A DNA stretch of 64,000 nucleotides from Epinephelus fuscoguttatus (GCF_011397635.1 NC_064774.1:1962449-2026448), one strand, 5' to 3'. Shown: positions 23,148-35,527, numbered from the stretch's first letter. Program-made: numbers and translations. The notes: generated by a model not told the origin, from the sequence alone.

Positions 23148-24068
23148 ATATAGCCTATAGTGTTACAATGAAGGATGTTGGTATTAAATGTGGCCAAAGT
23201 TTCAGATAATGAGGTAAATGTATGTAAAAGTAATCCCTGTGAACAAAAACCTCAGACTTCAGACTGTTGTGAATACCCTGTGTTCAACGGCTTTTTCTAC
23301 TGAAGCTAAGATTTCTTTATAAGGCATACAACTATGAGGCGGTAATGCTAGTTTGAACATTAAAGCATGTAAACAGGTTGTAGTAGAAACCCAGAATCCA
23401 AATATGAAGCTGTTAATGAGCATAATATGTCCTCTTTAAAGTGTTTGTTGTCTTCATCTTTGTCACAGCTCTGAGATCAGTCTGACTGAAGCCTAAAAAT
23501 CACTGGCTCTTATTTTATAGAACCATCATTACATTTAGTAACCATGTGTTCTTTATACAGAGCAGAAGCTCTGCTGAAGTCCAGTAATCACAGCTGATGT
23601 GTTGCTGTTCAGTCTTTGGATGAACATGTAGAACATTTAACATGATATATCTGTCCATCAGTCATTTGTTCTAACAGACTCAGTAAATCCATCATTAAAG
23701 TGAATCCCTCTGTTTGTGCAGCCATGATGCGTTCAGGACTCTCAGCAGTTTATTTACACTGTGTACTTGAGTGAAATCTGCAGAATAAACAGACTTGATG
23801 CCCAAAGTCTCTGCAGGTCTGTGAGCTTCCAGCTCAGTGTGTTCACTCCAACACGTTAACATGAGAGCTGGAAGGAAGCCGACTACGCTACACAGCCGCT
23901 CCACTCTGCTCTGAACAGGAAGTCCCTACTGGTCTTTATACTGGATGTGCTGCATCACTGACTGACAGCTGCTTTATAACTTCTCTTGTCTTCTTCTCTC
24001 ATCAGATGGTGGCCATGAGAGGATCAGCTGTGTCCTGATGATCCAGAGACATTGAAGTAGCAGCATCA

Positions 24069-24115
<47 letters not shown>

Positions 24116-24152
24116 TGTGTATACTGTATAATAGTGAGGTGATTCAAATAAA
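23045..24152 (+). other. NLR 3'UTR copy, plus strand, gene body missing
   Basis: Closely matches 53036-54074 in the same orientation and 17860-18760 inverted. It includes long (GT)n tracts at 23062-23144 and 24071-24120 and a poly(A) signal AATAAA at 24147-24152. No LRR or terminal coding exon lies between the gap and this block, so it is an orphan 3' end or the visible part of a gene hidden by the gap. Confidence 0.7.
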
Positions 24153-24940
24153 TTATACAAAAGGACTTTTGTCAACTGTTGTACTTTATTGTTATTGTGT
24201 GTTTTAAACACAGTGTTGTTGTAGTTACTTTTAGTCACCAGTAGATGGAGATAATTTGATGCTCCTTAAACATTAATTGACGTTCCAATCCAAAAGGAAG
24301 AACTTTATATTTTTTGTTTTCATGACGGTGCACCCATATTTTAGCATTAAATCATCAGAATACTGTTCCATATTTCCAGTGCTCACAGTATTCACATCTT
24401 TTACTGTAAGTGAAAATAGTATATCCACACTATAAAAATACTCCATTACTGGTTCTTTATTCAAAATGTTACTAGAGTAAAAGTACAAAAGTATCAGCAT
24501 CAAAATACACTTAAAGTAGCAAAAGTTAAAGTGCTCATTATGCAGAATGCTCCATTTATATTATGGATTATAATTATTGATGCATTCATGTGTTCATCAC
24601 TTTAATGTTGCAGCTGGTAAAGATGGAGCTCATTTTAATGACTTTATAAACTGCTGCGTAGTTTAATCTATAATAATATCATTTATTAGTTGATGGTATT
24701 TTGTATTAATAATCTATAAAGTAACTGAAGTTATCAAATAAATATAGTGGAGTAAAAAGTCCAATATTTCCCTCTGAGATGTAGTGGAGTAAAAAGTGGC
24801 CTATAAAGTATCAGAAAATGGAAATACTCAAGTAAAGTAGGCGACAAGTAGTGATGAGCAAATGAAGCCTCATGAAGCTTTGTCTTTATCTTCTGGGCCC
24901 ACTAGATGGCGCTCTCTGTTCAACAAAGGGTTAACAGCAC
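24153..24940 (+). repeat. Duplicated downstream flank of NLR 3' end
   Basis: Near-identical to 54075-54850. It includes a dispersed fish repeat (AGTACAAAAGTATCAGCATC near 24482) and ends at the ACTAGATGGCGCTC motif (24900-24935), after which the two copies diverge. Confidence 0.75.
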
Positions 24941-25379
24941 TGAAGTCAGATGTTTTGATCAGAACCCACTTAGTTTATAGGATACAGTCTTGGTAGGGCG
25001 GAGTGTAATGTGACTATTGTCTGACGTCATCTTTACTCTGTGACATTGTGGAGGCCTTGTTGCATTTATTATCAAGTTTCCTATTTGTGTGTTGATGCTT
25101 ATTCTTGATGTAAACAACCCCTATAGCTTCATTTTTTAATGTACCTTCCAGATTTGGATATGTATGTTTTTAGAGAATGCAAGTTAACAATAAGGACTTA
25201 AGCATTTATTCTCAAGAACGTACCTATCTAATGTCAACTTGTTGGGCGATGTTTAAGATTGTCACTGAGCAGTTTTTAATTTGACTTCTTTATTCCTCTT
25301 TTTCTATGTATAATGTTGATTGTTACACTAATTGATGTTTGGTATTTAGCCTTTCCACTGCACGTGGGTCATGTGACTA
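24941..25379. other. No gene recognised
   Basis: Unique AT-rich sequence between the duplicated NLR 3' flank and the ribozyme-like region. Nothing is supported. Confidence 0.5.
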
Positions 25380-25439
25380 ATGTCAAACTCACAGCCACTC
25401 CTACTTAAGATGGCTTCTCTTTGTTACACAACTGTTTGC

Positions 25440-25463
25440 CTGATGAAGGTCTAGTCACCGAAA
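25440..25463 (+). ncRNA. Hammerhead-ribozyme-like core
   Basis: The string CTGATGA (25440-25446) is followed by a short GGT/ACC stem with a six-base loop and then GAAA (25460-25463), the order of the hammerhead catalytic core. Similar CTGATGA...CGAAACG strings occur near retroelement termini, including Penelope-like elements. I could not define convincing stems I and III or the cleavage site, so this may be chance or a degenerate motif. Confidence 0.25.
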
Positions 25464-25502
25464 CGTTGCAGCATTGAAATCATTATTTTTGCAAGTGAGA
25501 CG

Positions 25503-25916
25503 GTGTGCGGGAGTCTTTTCTACAAGTTGTATTCTTCTCGTCCCTCTCCTACGCACCTGTTTGGAAACAGATGTGCCAAGTATTGCTTTTTATCCCACGC
25601 TTTACCACGAGCTCTTTTCAAGAGATCAACACTGACAGATAACTGCGCAGCGACGTCTGAGTCTCCTGTGAGGATGCCAAAAGGATTTTGTTCCCTGCTG
25701 TCCGTATGGAAGGCGCTGAGGCTTCCGAAGACGCAGATGCAACGTTGGAGAGACTGCAAAGAGACACGCCTCTTTATGCATGGCTCAACTTTGAGCCAAT
25801 ACTGGAGAGACAAGAAAATCCCCTGGGGTTTACGCATCAGCCAACAACAGGGAGATCAGATGAGAACTTTATTAAATGATGAGGTGAGCTTTTCAATAAA
25901 GACTTCCTCCATTTAA
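25503..25916 (+). other. Open frame of unknown nature (137 codons)
   Basis: The longest open frame in this interval, starting 40 bp after the ribozyme-like core. The product is basic and Ser/Arg-rich with no recognised domain, signal peptide or membrane segment. A second frame (25688-25879) overlaps it and is equally plausible. It may be debris of a retroelement. No splice or duplicate evidence supports it as a gene. Confidence 0.2.
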
Positions 25917-25920
25917 TGTT

Positions 25921-26990
25921 ACTCATTATCGATCAGGTGTCGATGGAAGCAAGCACAGTGAAGGCTGAGATTATGAAACAGGTCCACTCTCCCTTCCATT
26001 GAACGCTCCATAAAGGACACTGTCTGCAAATATAAAGAGAAGCTACTCAGCATCAAACTGAAAAAGGACAAACGTGACACGGAGGATTACTTGAGAAGCT
26101 AGATTTACCATTGGCAGTTCAAGAAACGTGTGTTTATCCCAGACATCTGAAACAGCCACAACGACTCCTCTGTGGAGAGTGACTTCACAGCGAGCAATCC
26201 CTCTTTTTTATACAACCACAGGAAAGCAGACAGAAGAGGATGAAGAAATGCAGGCGGGGGAGACGCGCATCCAAATAGCAGACACCGGTGTTGTGCCGAA
26301 AAGAGACTGCATGCCGAAAATCGACTGCCACCGTCGGGAGCGTGCATCAATACTTATTAGGTTTGCTGGGGGGCAGTGTTGGTCTGTTTAGTTTCTGTAA
26401 GTGAAGAGACTGTCTCTCCACAGTATTTAGGCTATGGAATATATAACAGAGAGAGAACAGTGCGGATGCGTCATTACAAAAAGAATGTCTTTCCACCTTC
26501 TCCTTTATTAAACATCGTTCAATAACAAATAGGCACCAGTCATTGCCAAACACATCCGTGCATTTTGTCCACCTTTCTGTTATACCTGTGTAGAAACCTG
26601 ATGTTTTCAAAGTCTACTAGTTACGTCTGTCCATCTGTCATAGCAACAACCTAGAACTCTTTGAATAAACAATTATGAGATGAGGGTAGGTGTTTTCCCT
26701 TGCCACTGTTATTATTATTATTGTTGTTGTTGTTGTTGTTGTTGTTGCTGCTGATGTTAAAACATGATTTGAAATGTGAATTTATACCGCTTTAACCTAC
26801 AAATAAAGTTATATTTAAATGCTCAACCACTTTTGTTTGAATGATTTTATAATGAGGATGAGGAAATGAATGCGGAGAGCTTTGATGTCATATTAAATAA
26901 CAATCACATGATGAATGATGAAAAATTAAAAAGTGCTTTTCATGGAGGATCCACGACAAGGAGTAGATATACAGATATACAGATATACAC
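25921..26990. other. Possible retroelement debris; (TTG)n microsatellite
   Basis: Bases 25990-26110 read in one frame as a charged helix-like peptide (KEKLLSIKLKKDKRDTEDY) and then hit stops, which suggests a decayed coding element I cannot name. A (TTA)n/(TTG)n tract lies at about 26706-26750. No intact gene. Confidence 0.35.
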
Positions 26991-27009
26991 ACAATAGCAA
27001 TTACGATAT

Positions 27010-30000
27010 TAATCCTAAGTTACAGGGTGCAGTCACATTTCGGCAGACCCCTGCCAAAATGTCACTGCACCCTGTAACTCAGGAATACAAGGGGTGAAAG
27101 GACCAAATTAACTTTGCCTGCATCTGGTGACGTCTAGTATTAATCTATAAAATACTGTAAATGTCACCCTTTGTATTCCTGAGTTACAGGGGCAGTCACG
27201 TTTCGGCAGACCCCTGCCAAAATTTAGCAGACCCCTGCCAAAATGTGACTGCACCCTGTAACTCAGGAATACAAGGGGTGACACTGACCAAATTAACTTT
27301 GCCTGCATCTGGTGACTTCTAGTATTAATCAATAAAATACTGTGAATGTCACACTTTGTATTCCTGAGTTACAGGGGGCAGTCACATTTCGGCAGACCCC
27401 AGACAAAATTTGGCAGACCCCTGCCAATATGTGACTGCACCCTGTAACTCAGGAATACAAGGTGTGACATTGACCAAATTAACTGTGTCTGCATCTGGTG
27501 ACTTCTAGTATTAATCTATAAAATACTGTACATGTCACCCTTTGAATTCCTGAGTTACAGGGGCAGTCACATTTCGGCAGACCCCTGCCAAAATGTGATT
27601 GCCCCCTGTAACTCAGGAATACAAGGGGTGACATTGACAAAATTAACTGTGCCTGCATCTGGTGACTTCTAGTATTGATCCATAAAATACTGTGAATGTC
27701 AACCCTTGTTTTCCTGAGTTACAGGGGCAGTCACATTTCGGCAGACCCCTGCCAAAATGTGATTGCCCCCTGTTACTCAGGAATACAAGGTGTGACATTG
27801 ACCAAATTAACTGTGTCTGCATCTGGTGACTTCTAGTATTAATCTATAAAATACTGTACATGTCACCCTTTGAATTCCTGAGTTACAGGGGCAGTCACAT
27901 TTCGGCAGACCCCTGCCAAAATGTCACTGCCCCCTGTAACTCAGGAAAACAAGGGGTGACACTGACCAAATTCACTGTGCCTGCATCTGGTGACTTCTAG
28001 TATTAATCGAGAAAATACTGTGAATGTCACCTCTTATATTTCTGAGTTACAGGTTGCAGTCACATTTCGGCAGACCCCTGCCAAAATTTGGCAGACCCCT
28101 TCCAAAATGTGACTGCCCCCTGTAACTCAGGAAAACATGGGTGACATTGACCAAATTCACTGTGCCTGCATCTGGTGACTTCTAGTATTAATCCAGAAAA
28201 TGCTGTGATTGTCACCCCTTGTTTTCCTGAGTTACAGGGTTTAGTCACATTTCGGCAGACCCCTGCCAAAATTTGGCAGACCCCTTCCAAAATGTCACTG
28301 CCCCCTGTAACTCAGGAATACAAGGGGTGACACTGACCAAATTAACTGTTCCTGCATCTGGTGACTTCTAGTATTAATCTGTAAAATATTGTAAATGTCA
28401 CCCTTTGTATTCCTGAGTTACAGGGGCAGTCACATTTCGGCAGACCCCTGCCAAAATGTGATTGCCCCCTGTAACTCAGAAATACAAGGGGTGACACTGA
28501 CCAAATTAACTTTGCCTGCATCTGGTGACTTCTAGTATTAATCAATAAAATACTGTGAATGTCACCCCTTGTATTCCTGAGTTACAGGGGGCAGCCACAT
28601 TTCGGCAGACCCCAGACAAAATTTGGCAGACCCCTGCCAATATGTGACTGCACCCTGTAACTCAGGAATACAAGCTGTGACATTGACAACATTAACTGTG
28701 TCTGCATCTGGTGACTTCTGGTATTAATCAATAAAATACTGTGAATGTCACCCCTTGTTTTCCTGAGTTACAGGGGCAGTCACATTTCGGCAGACCCCTG
28801 CCAAAATGTGATTGCCCCCTGTTACTCAGGAATACAAGGTGTGACATTGACCAAATTAACTGTGTCTGCATCTGGTGACTTCTAGTATTAATCTGTAAAA
28901 TACTGTAAATGTCACCCTTTGTATTCCTGAGTTACAGGGGGCAGTCACATTTCGGCAGACCCCTACCAAAATGTGACTGCACCCTGTAACTCAGAAATAC
29001 AAGGTGTGACATTGACCAAATTAACTGTGTCTGCATCTGGTGACTTCTAGTATTAATCTATAAAATACTGTACATGTCACCCTTTGAATTCCTGAGTTAC
29101 AGGGGCAATCACATTTCGGCAGACCCCAGCCAAAATGTCACTGCCCCCTGTAACTCAGGAATACAAGGGGTGACATCGACCAAATTAACTGTGCCTGCAT
29201 CTGGTGACGTCTAGTATTAATCCATAAAATACTGTGAATGTCACCCCTTGTATTCCTGAATTAGAGGGTTAGTCACATTTCGGCAGACCCCTGCCAAAAT
29301 TTAGCAGACCCCTGCCAAAATGTGACTGCACCCTGTAACTCAGGAATACAAGGGGTGACACTGACCAAATTAACTTTGCCTGCATCTGGTGACTTCTAGT
29401 ATTAATCCATAAAATACTGTGAATGTCACCCCTTGTAGTCCTGAGTTACAGGGGGCAGTTACATTTTGGCAGACCCCTGCCAAAATTTGGCAGACCCCTG
29501 CCAAAATGTGATTGCCCCCTGTAACTCAGGAATACAAGGGGTGACACTGACCAAATTAACTGTTCCTGCATCTGGTGACTTCTAGTATTAATCTGTAAAA
29601 TATTGTAAATGTCACCCTTTGTATTCCTGAGTTACAGGGGCAGTCACATTTCAGCAGACCCCTGCCAAAATGACTGCCCCCTGTAACTCAGGAAAACAAG
29701 GGGTGACATTGACCAAATTCACTGTCCCTGCATCTGGTGACTTCTAGTATTAATCCATAAAATACTGTGAATGTCACCCCTTGTATTCCTGAGTTACAGG
29801 GGGCAGCCACATTTCGGCAGACCCCAGACAAAATTTGGCAGACCCCTGCCAATATGTGACTGCACCCTGTAACTCAGGAATACAAGCTGTGACATTGACC
29901 AAATTAACTGTGTCTGCATCTGGTGACTTCTGGTATTAATCAATAAAATACTGTAAATGTCACCCTTTGTATTCCTGAGTTACAGGGGGCAGTTACATTT

Positions 30001-30905
30001 TGTCAGACCCCTGCCAAAATTTTGCAGACCCCTGCCAAAATGTGATTGCCCCCTGTAACTCAGGAATACAAGGGGTGACACTGACCAAATTAACTGTGCC
30101 TGCATCTGGTGATGTCTAGTATTAATCTATAAAATACTGTAAATGTCACTCTTTGTATTCCTGAGTTACAGGGGCAGTCACATTTCGGCAGACCCCTGCC
30201 AAAATGTCACTGCCCCCTGTAACTCAGGAATACAAGGGGTGACATCGACCAAATTAACTGTGCCTGCATCTGGTGACGTCTAGTATTAATCCATAAAATA
30301 CTGTGAATGTCACCCCTTGTATTCCTGAATTAGAGGGTTAGTCACATTTCGGCAGACCCCTGCCAAAATTTGGCAGACCCCATCCAAAATGTGACTGCAC
30401 CCTGTAACTCAGGAATACAAGGTGTGACACTGACCAAATTAACTTTGCCTGCATCTGGTGACTTCTAGCATTAATCCATAAAATACTGTGAATGTCACCC
30501 CTTGTATTCCTGAGTTACAGGGGGCAGTCACATTTCGGCAGACCTCAGCCAAAATTTGGCAGACCCCTGCCAAAATGTCACTGCCCCCTGTAACTCAGGA
30601 ATACAAGGGGTGACATCGACCAAATTAACTGTGCCTGCATCTGGTGACGTCTAGTATTAATCCATAAAATACTGTGAATGTCACCCCTTGTATTCCTGAG
30701 TTACAGGGGGCAGTCACATTTTGGCAGACCCCTGCCAAAATGTGATTGCCCCCTGTAACTCAGGAATACAAGGGGTGACACTGACCAAATTAACTGTGCC
30801 TGCATCTGGTGACTTCTAGTATTAATCCATAAAATACTGTGAATGTCACCCCTTGTATTCCTGAGTTACAGGGGGCAGTCACATTTCAGCAGATCCCTGC
30901 CAGGT
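27010..30905. repeat. Palindromic satellite array, 22 units of about 164 or 186 bp
   Basis: The marker CTGCATCTGGTGA occurs 22 times between 27116 and about 30810, averaging 175 bp apart. Spacings fall into two classes, about 163-166 and 185-187 bp. The difference is one or two copies of a 22-bp subunit centred on GGCAGACCCCTGCC. Each unit is largely self-complementary: CCTGAGTTACAGGGGGCAGT pairs with ACTGCCCCCTGTAACTCAGG, and ACAAGGGGTGAC pairs with GTCACCCCTTGT. The subunit GGCAGACCCCTGCC is itself a small hairpin. The array ends cleanly near 30905. Short open frames inside are not genes. Confidence 0.95.
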
Positions 30906-31408
30906 TAGTAGGTCAGTATAAATGACCCGGATGATGATGAACTCTAGCGATTCATAAAAACATATTGGTGAAGTGAACGAGTTTCGCGGAAGATAATGTG
31001 TTATTTAGAGCCTCATTGTCATTCCCACTATATGGATGTACGCGGCTCTCACGGATCTAAATATCTTCCGAATGACTCCAAATGACACCAAACTTATCTG
31101 GGTGAGTAAACAACTGTATTTAATGCCAGAAATAAGGTCCAGGTTGTAAAAAACGGAACTTTCTCTTTAATTATTGAGTCCAAGTGGACGTTTGTGCCAA
31201 ATTTGAGGACACTCCCTTCAGGCATTCTTGAGATATTACGTTCACAAGGATGGGACTGACGGACACACGCTGGTACAGACAGACGTTTGGAAGAACAACC
31301 CAAAAACATAATGCCTCTGGCCACGGCAATCGCCCATGAGGAGGCATCAAAACTGTAAAACAAGATGAATATTTTAGCAGGGCTGAAGCCTTGTATATGC
31401 ATTCAAGA
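30906..31408. other. No gene; dispersed-repeat fragment at 31163-31350
   Basis: Bases 31163-31350 are a partial copy of the dispersed repeat (GGACGTTTGTGCCAAATTTG, GCCTCTGGCCACGG, AGGAGGCATC). The remainder is unassigned. Confidence 0.6.
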
Positions 31409-31742
31409 TAGGGATGCATGATATTGGATTTTTTTGCCAATATCGGATATGCCGTTATGAAACGACTCATTTGACCGATAACCGATAGCGATCCACTCTT
31501 CAGCAGCTAATTTTAGTGATCATCAAGTCTCTTCTGTGGTGGAATTAACATCATATCATACATGCATGCTCTTATAGTGACGGCCCACCAGCAGATGGAG
31601 ACATGAAATACAGTACTCTTCAACGTATGTGATATTCATTCATCGTGCAAAATAAAAAAGCATGTTGGCCAATTCAAATAGTTCATTTTAAAGCCAATAT
31701 GGAGCAGTACTGATGATGTGCCCATATTATCATGCATCCCTA
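31409..31742. mobile_element. hAT-like MITE (334 bp)
   Basis: Termini TAGGGATGCATGATA and TATCATGCATCCCTA form an inverted repeat of about 13-15 bp, with subterminal CCAATAT motifs on both sides. No coding capacity. The flanking 8-mers (ATTCAAGA, ATAAAATG) match poorly, so the target duplication has decayed or the ends are slightly off. Confidence 0.75.
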
Positions 31743-33532
31743 ATAAAATGTTTGTGTTTCCAGAGAAATAACTTGACCTAACTTCAGATGAACACGGTCT
31801 GCACCATCCACCACTCTCTGTCCTGTGAACTTTCTCTTGTCTCTGTTACTTACGTTCCACACACGCTAAGACGTGGACCTTATTGGAGTGTATTAGGCCA
31901 ATTCAACAGTAATTACTTGGATCACGTGATAGTGACGCTTCCTTATTGCCGGCACACTAAACCAAAGAAGACAGAAAAACTAAAGAGTTTTGGACAAATA
32001 CATACATGTACCATTAGACCTGCAACCAAAATGATGTTAAAAATGCAATTAGAAAATGCAAAACATGTAAAAACAGCTCCTAAAACTGTGCACACAGATG
32101 GTTCTAGTGTCAGTCTCTTTAGTAATCTCTGATGAACTGACTGTTATTGATGAATACATGTAATATATAATGTATTCTTTCGTTTTATTTAATGATGTCA
32201 CATGACTTGTGCCGGCGTCATGGGTATTTAAGATGGCGACTTCCTGTTGTTGGTCAGAAGTATGAGGAAGAGCTGCTGGCTCTGAACGTCACACAGCATT
32301 AAAATCCGTAGTCACATAGTTATAAAGATCCCTGTTGATGTAGTTCAGTTTATCAACCTGTTGAAAAACTCCGTCTGAGATGCTGCTGCAGTTTAATGGC
32401 TCTGTGGCGCCATCTAGTGGAGCTAAATGCTAATAACAAGTCCTGTCCCTCCTACTTCCTGTAGCTACTGTAGCCTACATGTTCAAAGGCCATCAGAGGC
32501 AGCACACCAAATAATTAAACTGCATATGTTTGAATTGTAACTCTCATACTGAATTAATTTACCAAGGTTGTGGATAAAGGTGAGTTTGAGGCAACATTTG
32601 AAATGCAGTTGCCTAAAAATGAATGATGATAGTTCCTAAACTTGACTTGTATGAATGCATTACTGAATATTTGAATGTTTGTTCCAGGCTTACTGGCGCC
32701 AGGAAGCAGACTCCCCACACCTGAGGGTGCATGTGCTTCATAACTCCCCACCAGACCAGGACCAGGTGAGCAGTCAGGTGAGCAGTCAGGTGACCTGGCC
32801 TCGTAGGTATTTGAAGGTGTGTGTATTCTTTGTCTCAAGAGTTTGACACTTGAAACGTCACTTGATGTTATGAAATAGACCTATATGTTAATGGGAGCAA
32901 TGTGCAGACGCTCTTCACATGTTCTGCTTTTGTGCTTTTTTGGACATTGTGAGCACACATAGAAAAAAGGAACAAAGGATTTGCTCATGTTAAACTAAAA
33001 GCACCGTCCTCCAGACAGCTGCTGCCACGTGTGGCTACAAGTTTAGTGGTGTTCTTATCATAGTGAGGAATAATGTTCACTGACTACATTCATTTACTCT
33101 TTGATGGTCAATTTGAGTTTGTCAGGCTCAGTTTGTTTGCTGGTTTTATTACTTCAGTTCCATTCACATTGTGTTTTATTTTCTTCCACAGCGTCCTGTG
33201 ACACAGCCAGACCACAACAGACTTGTGAGGACATTTGAAGTTTTTCTTTGCGTTTTAATCATAAAGGTTCAGTGTTAAAGACTTAAATGCATCTATAGTG
33301 GCGATGATTGCAGATTGCAACCAGCTGAAACTTCTCTCAGGTAGAATTCCTTCAGTGTTCATTGTTGATGAGGTTTTTACCGTAAGCCATATTATCCACA
33401 GAGGTCTCTTCCTCTCCAAAACAAACGGACCAGGTGATTTAAACTGGTAAAAACACTGAAACAAGACAAAAGCAAATACTATAAACATCAGCATAGTGAG
33501 TCAGAACTACAGGGATCTTATGACAAACTACA
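31743..33532. other. No gene recognised
   Basis: An unspliced 114-codon frame at 31788-32132 has no recognisable domain. Other frames are short. CCATCTAGTGGAG at about 32411 again matches the dispersed ATGGCGC/CATCTAGTGG motif. Confidence 0.45.
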
Positions 33533-34263
33533 TCATGCTGTACAAATACATTCACACATATCTACATAGCTATACACACACCGGCCACTTGCCTTCAGAG
33601 CTGCCTTAATTCTTGGTGTCATAGACTCAACAAGGTGCTGGAAACATTCCTCAGAGACTTTGGTCCATATTGACATGATGACATCACACAGTTGCTGCAG
33701 ATTTGTCGGCTGCACATCCACGATGAGAATCTCCCGTTCCAGCACATCCCAAAGGTGCTCTATTGGACTGAGATCTGGTGACTGTGGAGGCCACTGGAGT
33801 ACAGTGAACTCACTGCCATGTTTGAGATGATGTGAGCTTTGTGACATGGTGCGTTATCCTGCTGGAAGTAGCCATCAGAAGATGGGTACACTGTGGTCAT
33901 AAAGGGATGGACACGGTCAACAACAATACTCAGGTAGGCTGTGGTGTTTAAACCATGCTCAGTTGGTACTAAGAAAATCTCCCCCACACCATTACACCAC
34001 CAGCAGCAGCAGCCTGAAGCGTTGATACAAGGCAGGATGGATCCATGCTTCCATGTTGTTGACACCAAATTCTGACCTGATGCTGTATCAGTTTTCTGGA
34101 GCTGCTCCACAGACAGTGAATTAGGAAAGATGTTATAGATGACAGTGAGAGCACCCAGAGGAATGTTCTGAGCACAGAGCCAATCACAGTGTTTATTTAC
34201 AAGAACTTCCAGGTAGAAAATCCTCGTGTCACATCCATGAATCAAACCGACTGCGCTAAACAA
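33533..34263 (-). pseudogene. Tc1-like transposase relic
   Basis: The minus strand shows the Tc1 DD34E core in pieces: VMVWGRFS then VPTEHGLNTTAYLSIVVD (about 33.9-34.0 kb), GYFQQDNAPCHKA with the second catalytic Asp (about 33.85 kb), and PPQSPDLSPIEHLWDVLERE with the terminal Glu region (33.72-33.79 kb). At least two frameshifts, near 33990 and 33825, separate them. The N-terminal paired-like DNA-binding region is missing. CACCGGCCACTTG near 33580 may be the transposon end. Inactive. Confidence 0.85.
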
Positions 34264-34730
34264 ACTCTGCCTCAGTTATTAGTTTTTAACCACCTTGAAA
34301 GGCTCACAATACATCTATAGCAGTTTAAGTGTCCGTTATATTTAGAGTGTTTTCACCACTTTACCCTGCTGTCACACAGACATGTGGAACTGAAGCCATT
34401 ATATCAAAGCCACCAGACTCCACTGACAAAAACAGAAATGTAACTGAGTAGATCACTGAGCTGCTGCTGTGCTGCAGAGTTGATTGGTTCATGTGTGAGG
34501 TAAAGCAGAGCAAATATTCAGATATAACCTACACTTACACTGATAGTGATTCTTTAAAGTGGCCCCGTCCACATCAGCACATTGTTGAGCTTCTGTGCCA
34601 GTAGATTTGGTTTATTAAAGATGAAAGCAAAGCAACAGAGTCCATAAAATAAGCAGAGCAGGAACTCTCAGCAGAGTCTCAAGTCTCTGTGTTACTGTAA
34701 ATAAATAATTTCCCATGAGTCAAAGGGGGG
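34264..34730. other. Upstream region of right-arm NLR, no gene
   Basis: No coding sequence. Similarity with the left-arm promoter begins only at GGTGCCAAC near 34732. Confidence 0.5.
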
Positions 34731-34731
34731 G

Positions 34732-34843
34732 AGGTGCCAACAGAGAGGAAGAGCGAAAGCAGAAGTGTAAAGTCAGTGGTGTGTTCAGACTCCATTTTAA
34801 AGTGCACAGAGCAGTGAGAGGAAGACAGGTGGTGTGAGACACG
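34732..34843 (+). promoter_or_regulatory. Proximal promoter and 5'UTR exon of right-arm NLR
   Basis: The block from GGTGCCAAC through TTCAGACTCCATTTTAAA to the donor CACG|GTGAGTG (34843/34844) is conserved with the left arm in inverted orientation. GAAA-containing sequence (AGAGCGAAAGCAGAAG) could be a weak interferon-response-like site, but this is speculative. The transcription start is unknown. Confidence 0.55.
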
Positions 34844-35376
34844 GTGAGTGTTGATGTTTATTCATTGTTTAGTGTGTTCTAGGGGAGAGTAGGGTCGGTT
34901 GGGTCAGTGCCACATCTTCACAGCTTCATCATCACACTTGCTTTTACCACCACCATCATCTGACGCTGTTTTTACAACCAGGCTTTTCCTGTTAAACACG
35001 AGGCCTGCGCGCAGCTACGGATCTGCGCGCTCCGGTGCTTCGGGCGCGCTCTTGTGTCAACTCTTTGAATGTGCGTCACAGTGAAAAGCTCTAGTTTATA
35101 GACACACAGAGAGAAAAGGGGGACTCTGCCGAGGGATTGTGGCGCAGTTTTGTTGGATAGGAAGATGTTGAGTGTACAGTCAGCTCTCCCTGCTCTTTGT
35201 TACACTGAGTTTTGGTTAGATTTTAATAAATCAGTCTATCAGAATTAAAACAACTGGAGACTGAGAACAAACTGATATATGAGTCTGATTATATTTGAAT
35301 AAATCACTATCATATCTGACAGGATGTGAGTGTTTCTGTGACATATTGTACAGACTGAAGGCTGCTGGAAACTGTC

Positions 35377-35515
35377 AGGAAACTGTCAGACTTGACCGCA
35401 GCTTTTTGTCACCGCCTCCTGCTGCAGCTCTGATCTCGTCTACTCTCCAGGCGAGGCACACTTCATCTCCAACGAGCCTATTGACAAAAGCTGCGGTCAA
35501 GTCTGACAGTTTCCT
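35377..35515. mobile_element. Palindromic MITE-like element with about 34-bp arms
   Basis: The left arm 35377-35411 (starting AGGAAACTGTCAGACTTGAC) and right arm 35482-35515 (ending GTCAAGTCTGACAGTTTCCT) are perfect inverted repeats except for one base in a T/A run. They flank a loop of about 70 bp. No coding. It was not seen elsewhere in the window. Confidence 0.75.
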
Positions 35516-35527
35516 GAAGACATTTAA

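Noticed and set aside
22906..23197. Open frames crossing the N gap and (GT)n/(CA)n tracts
   Set aside because: Translations of N and dinucleotide repeats give artificial poly-VC or TH peptides.
27010..30905. CRISPR-like regular spacing of repeats
   Set aside because: Units are 164 or 186 bp, contiguous and near-identical throughout with no variable spacers, and the DNA is vertebrate; it is a satellite.
34740..34843. Interferon-response element in the NLR promoter
   Set aside because: Only single GAAA motifs are present and they are not aligned between the two arms; not enough to call an ISRE.
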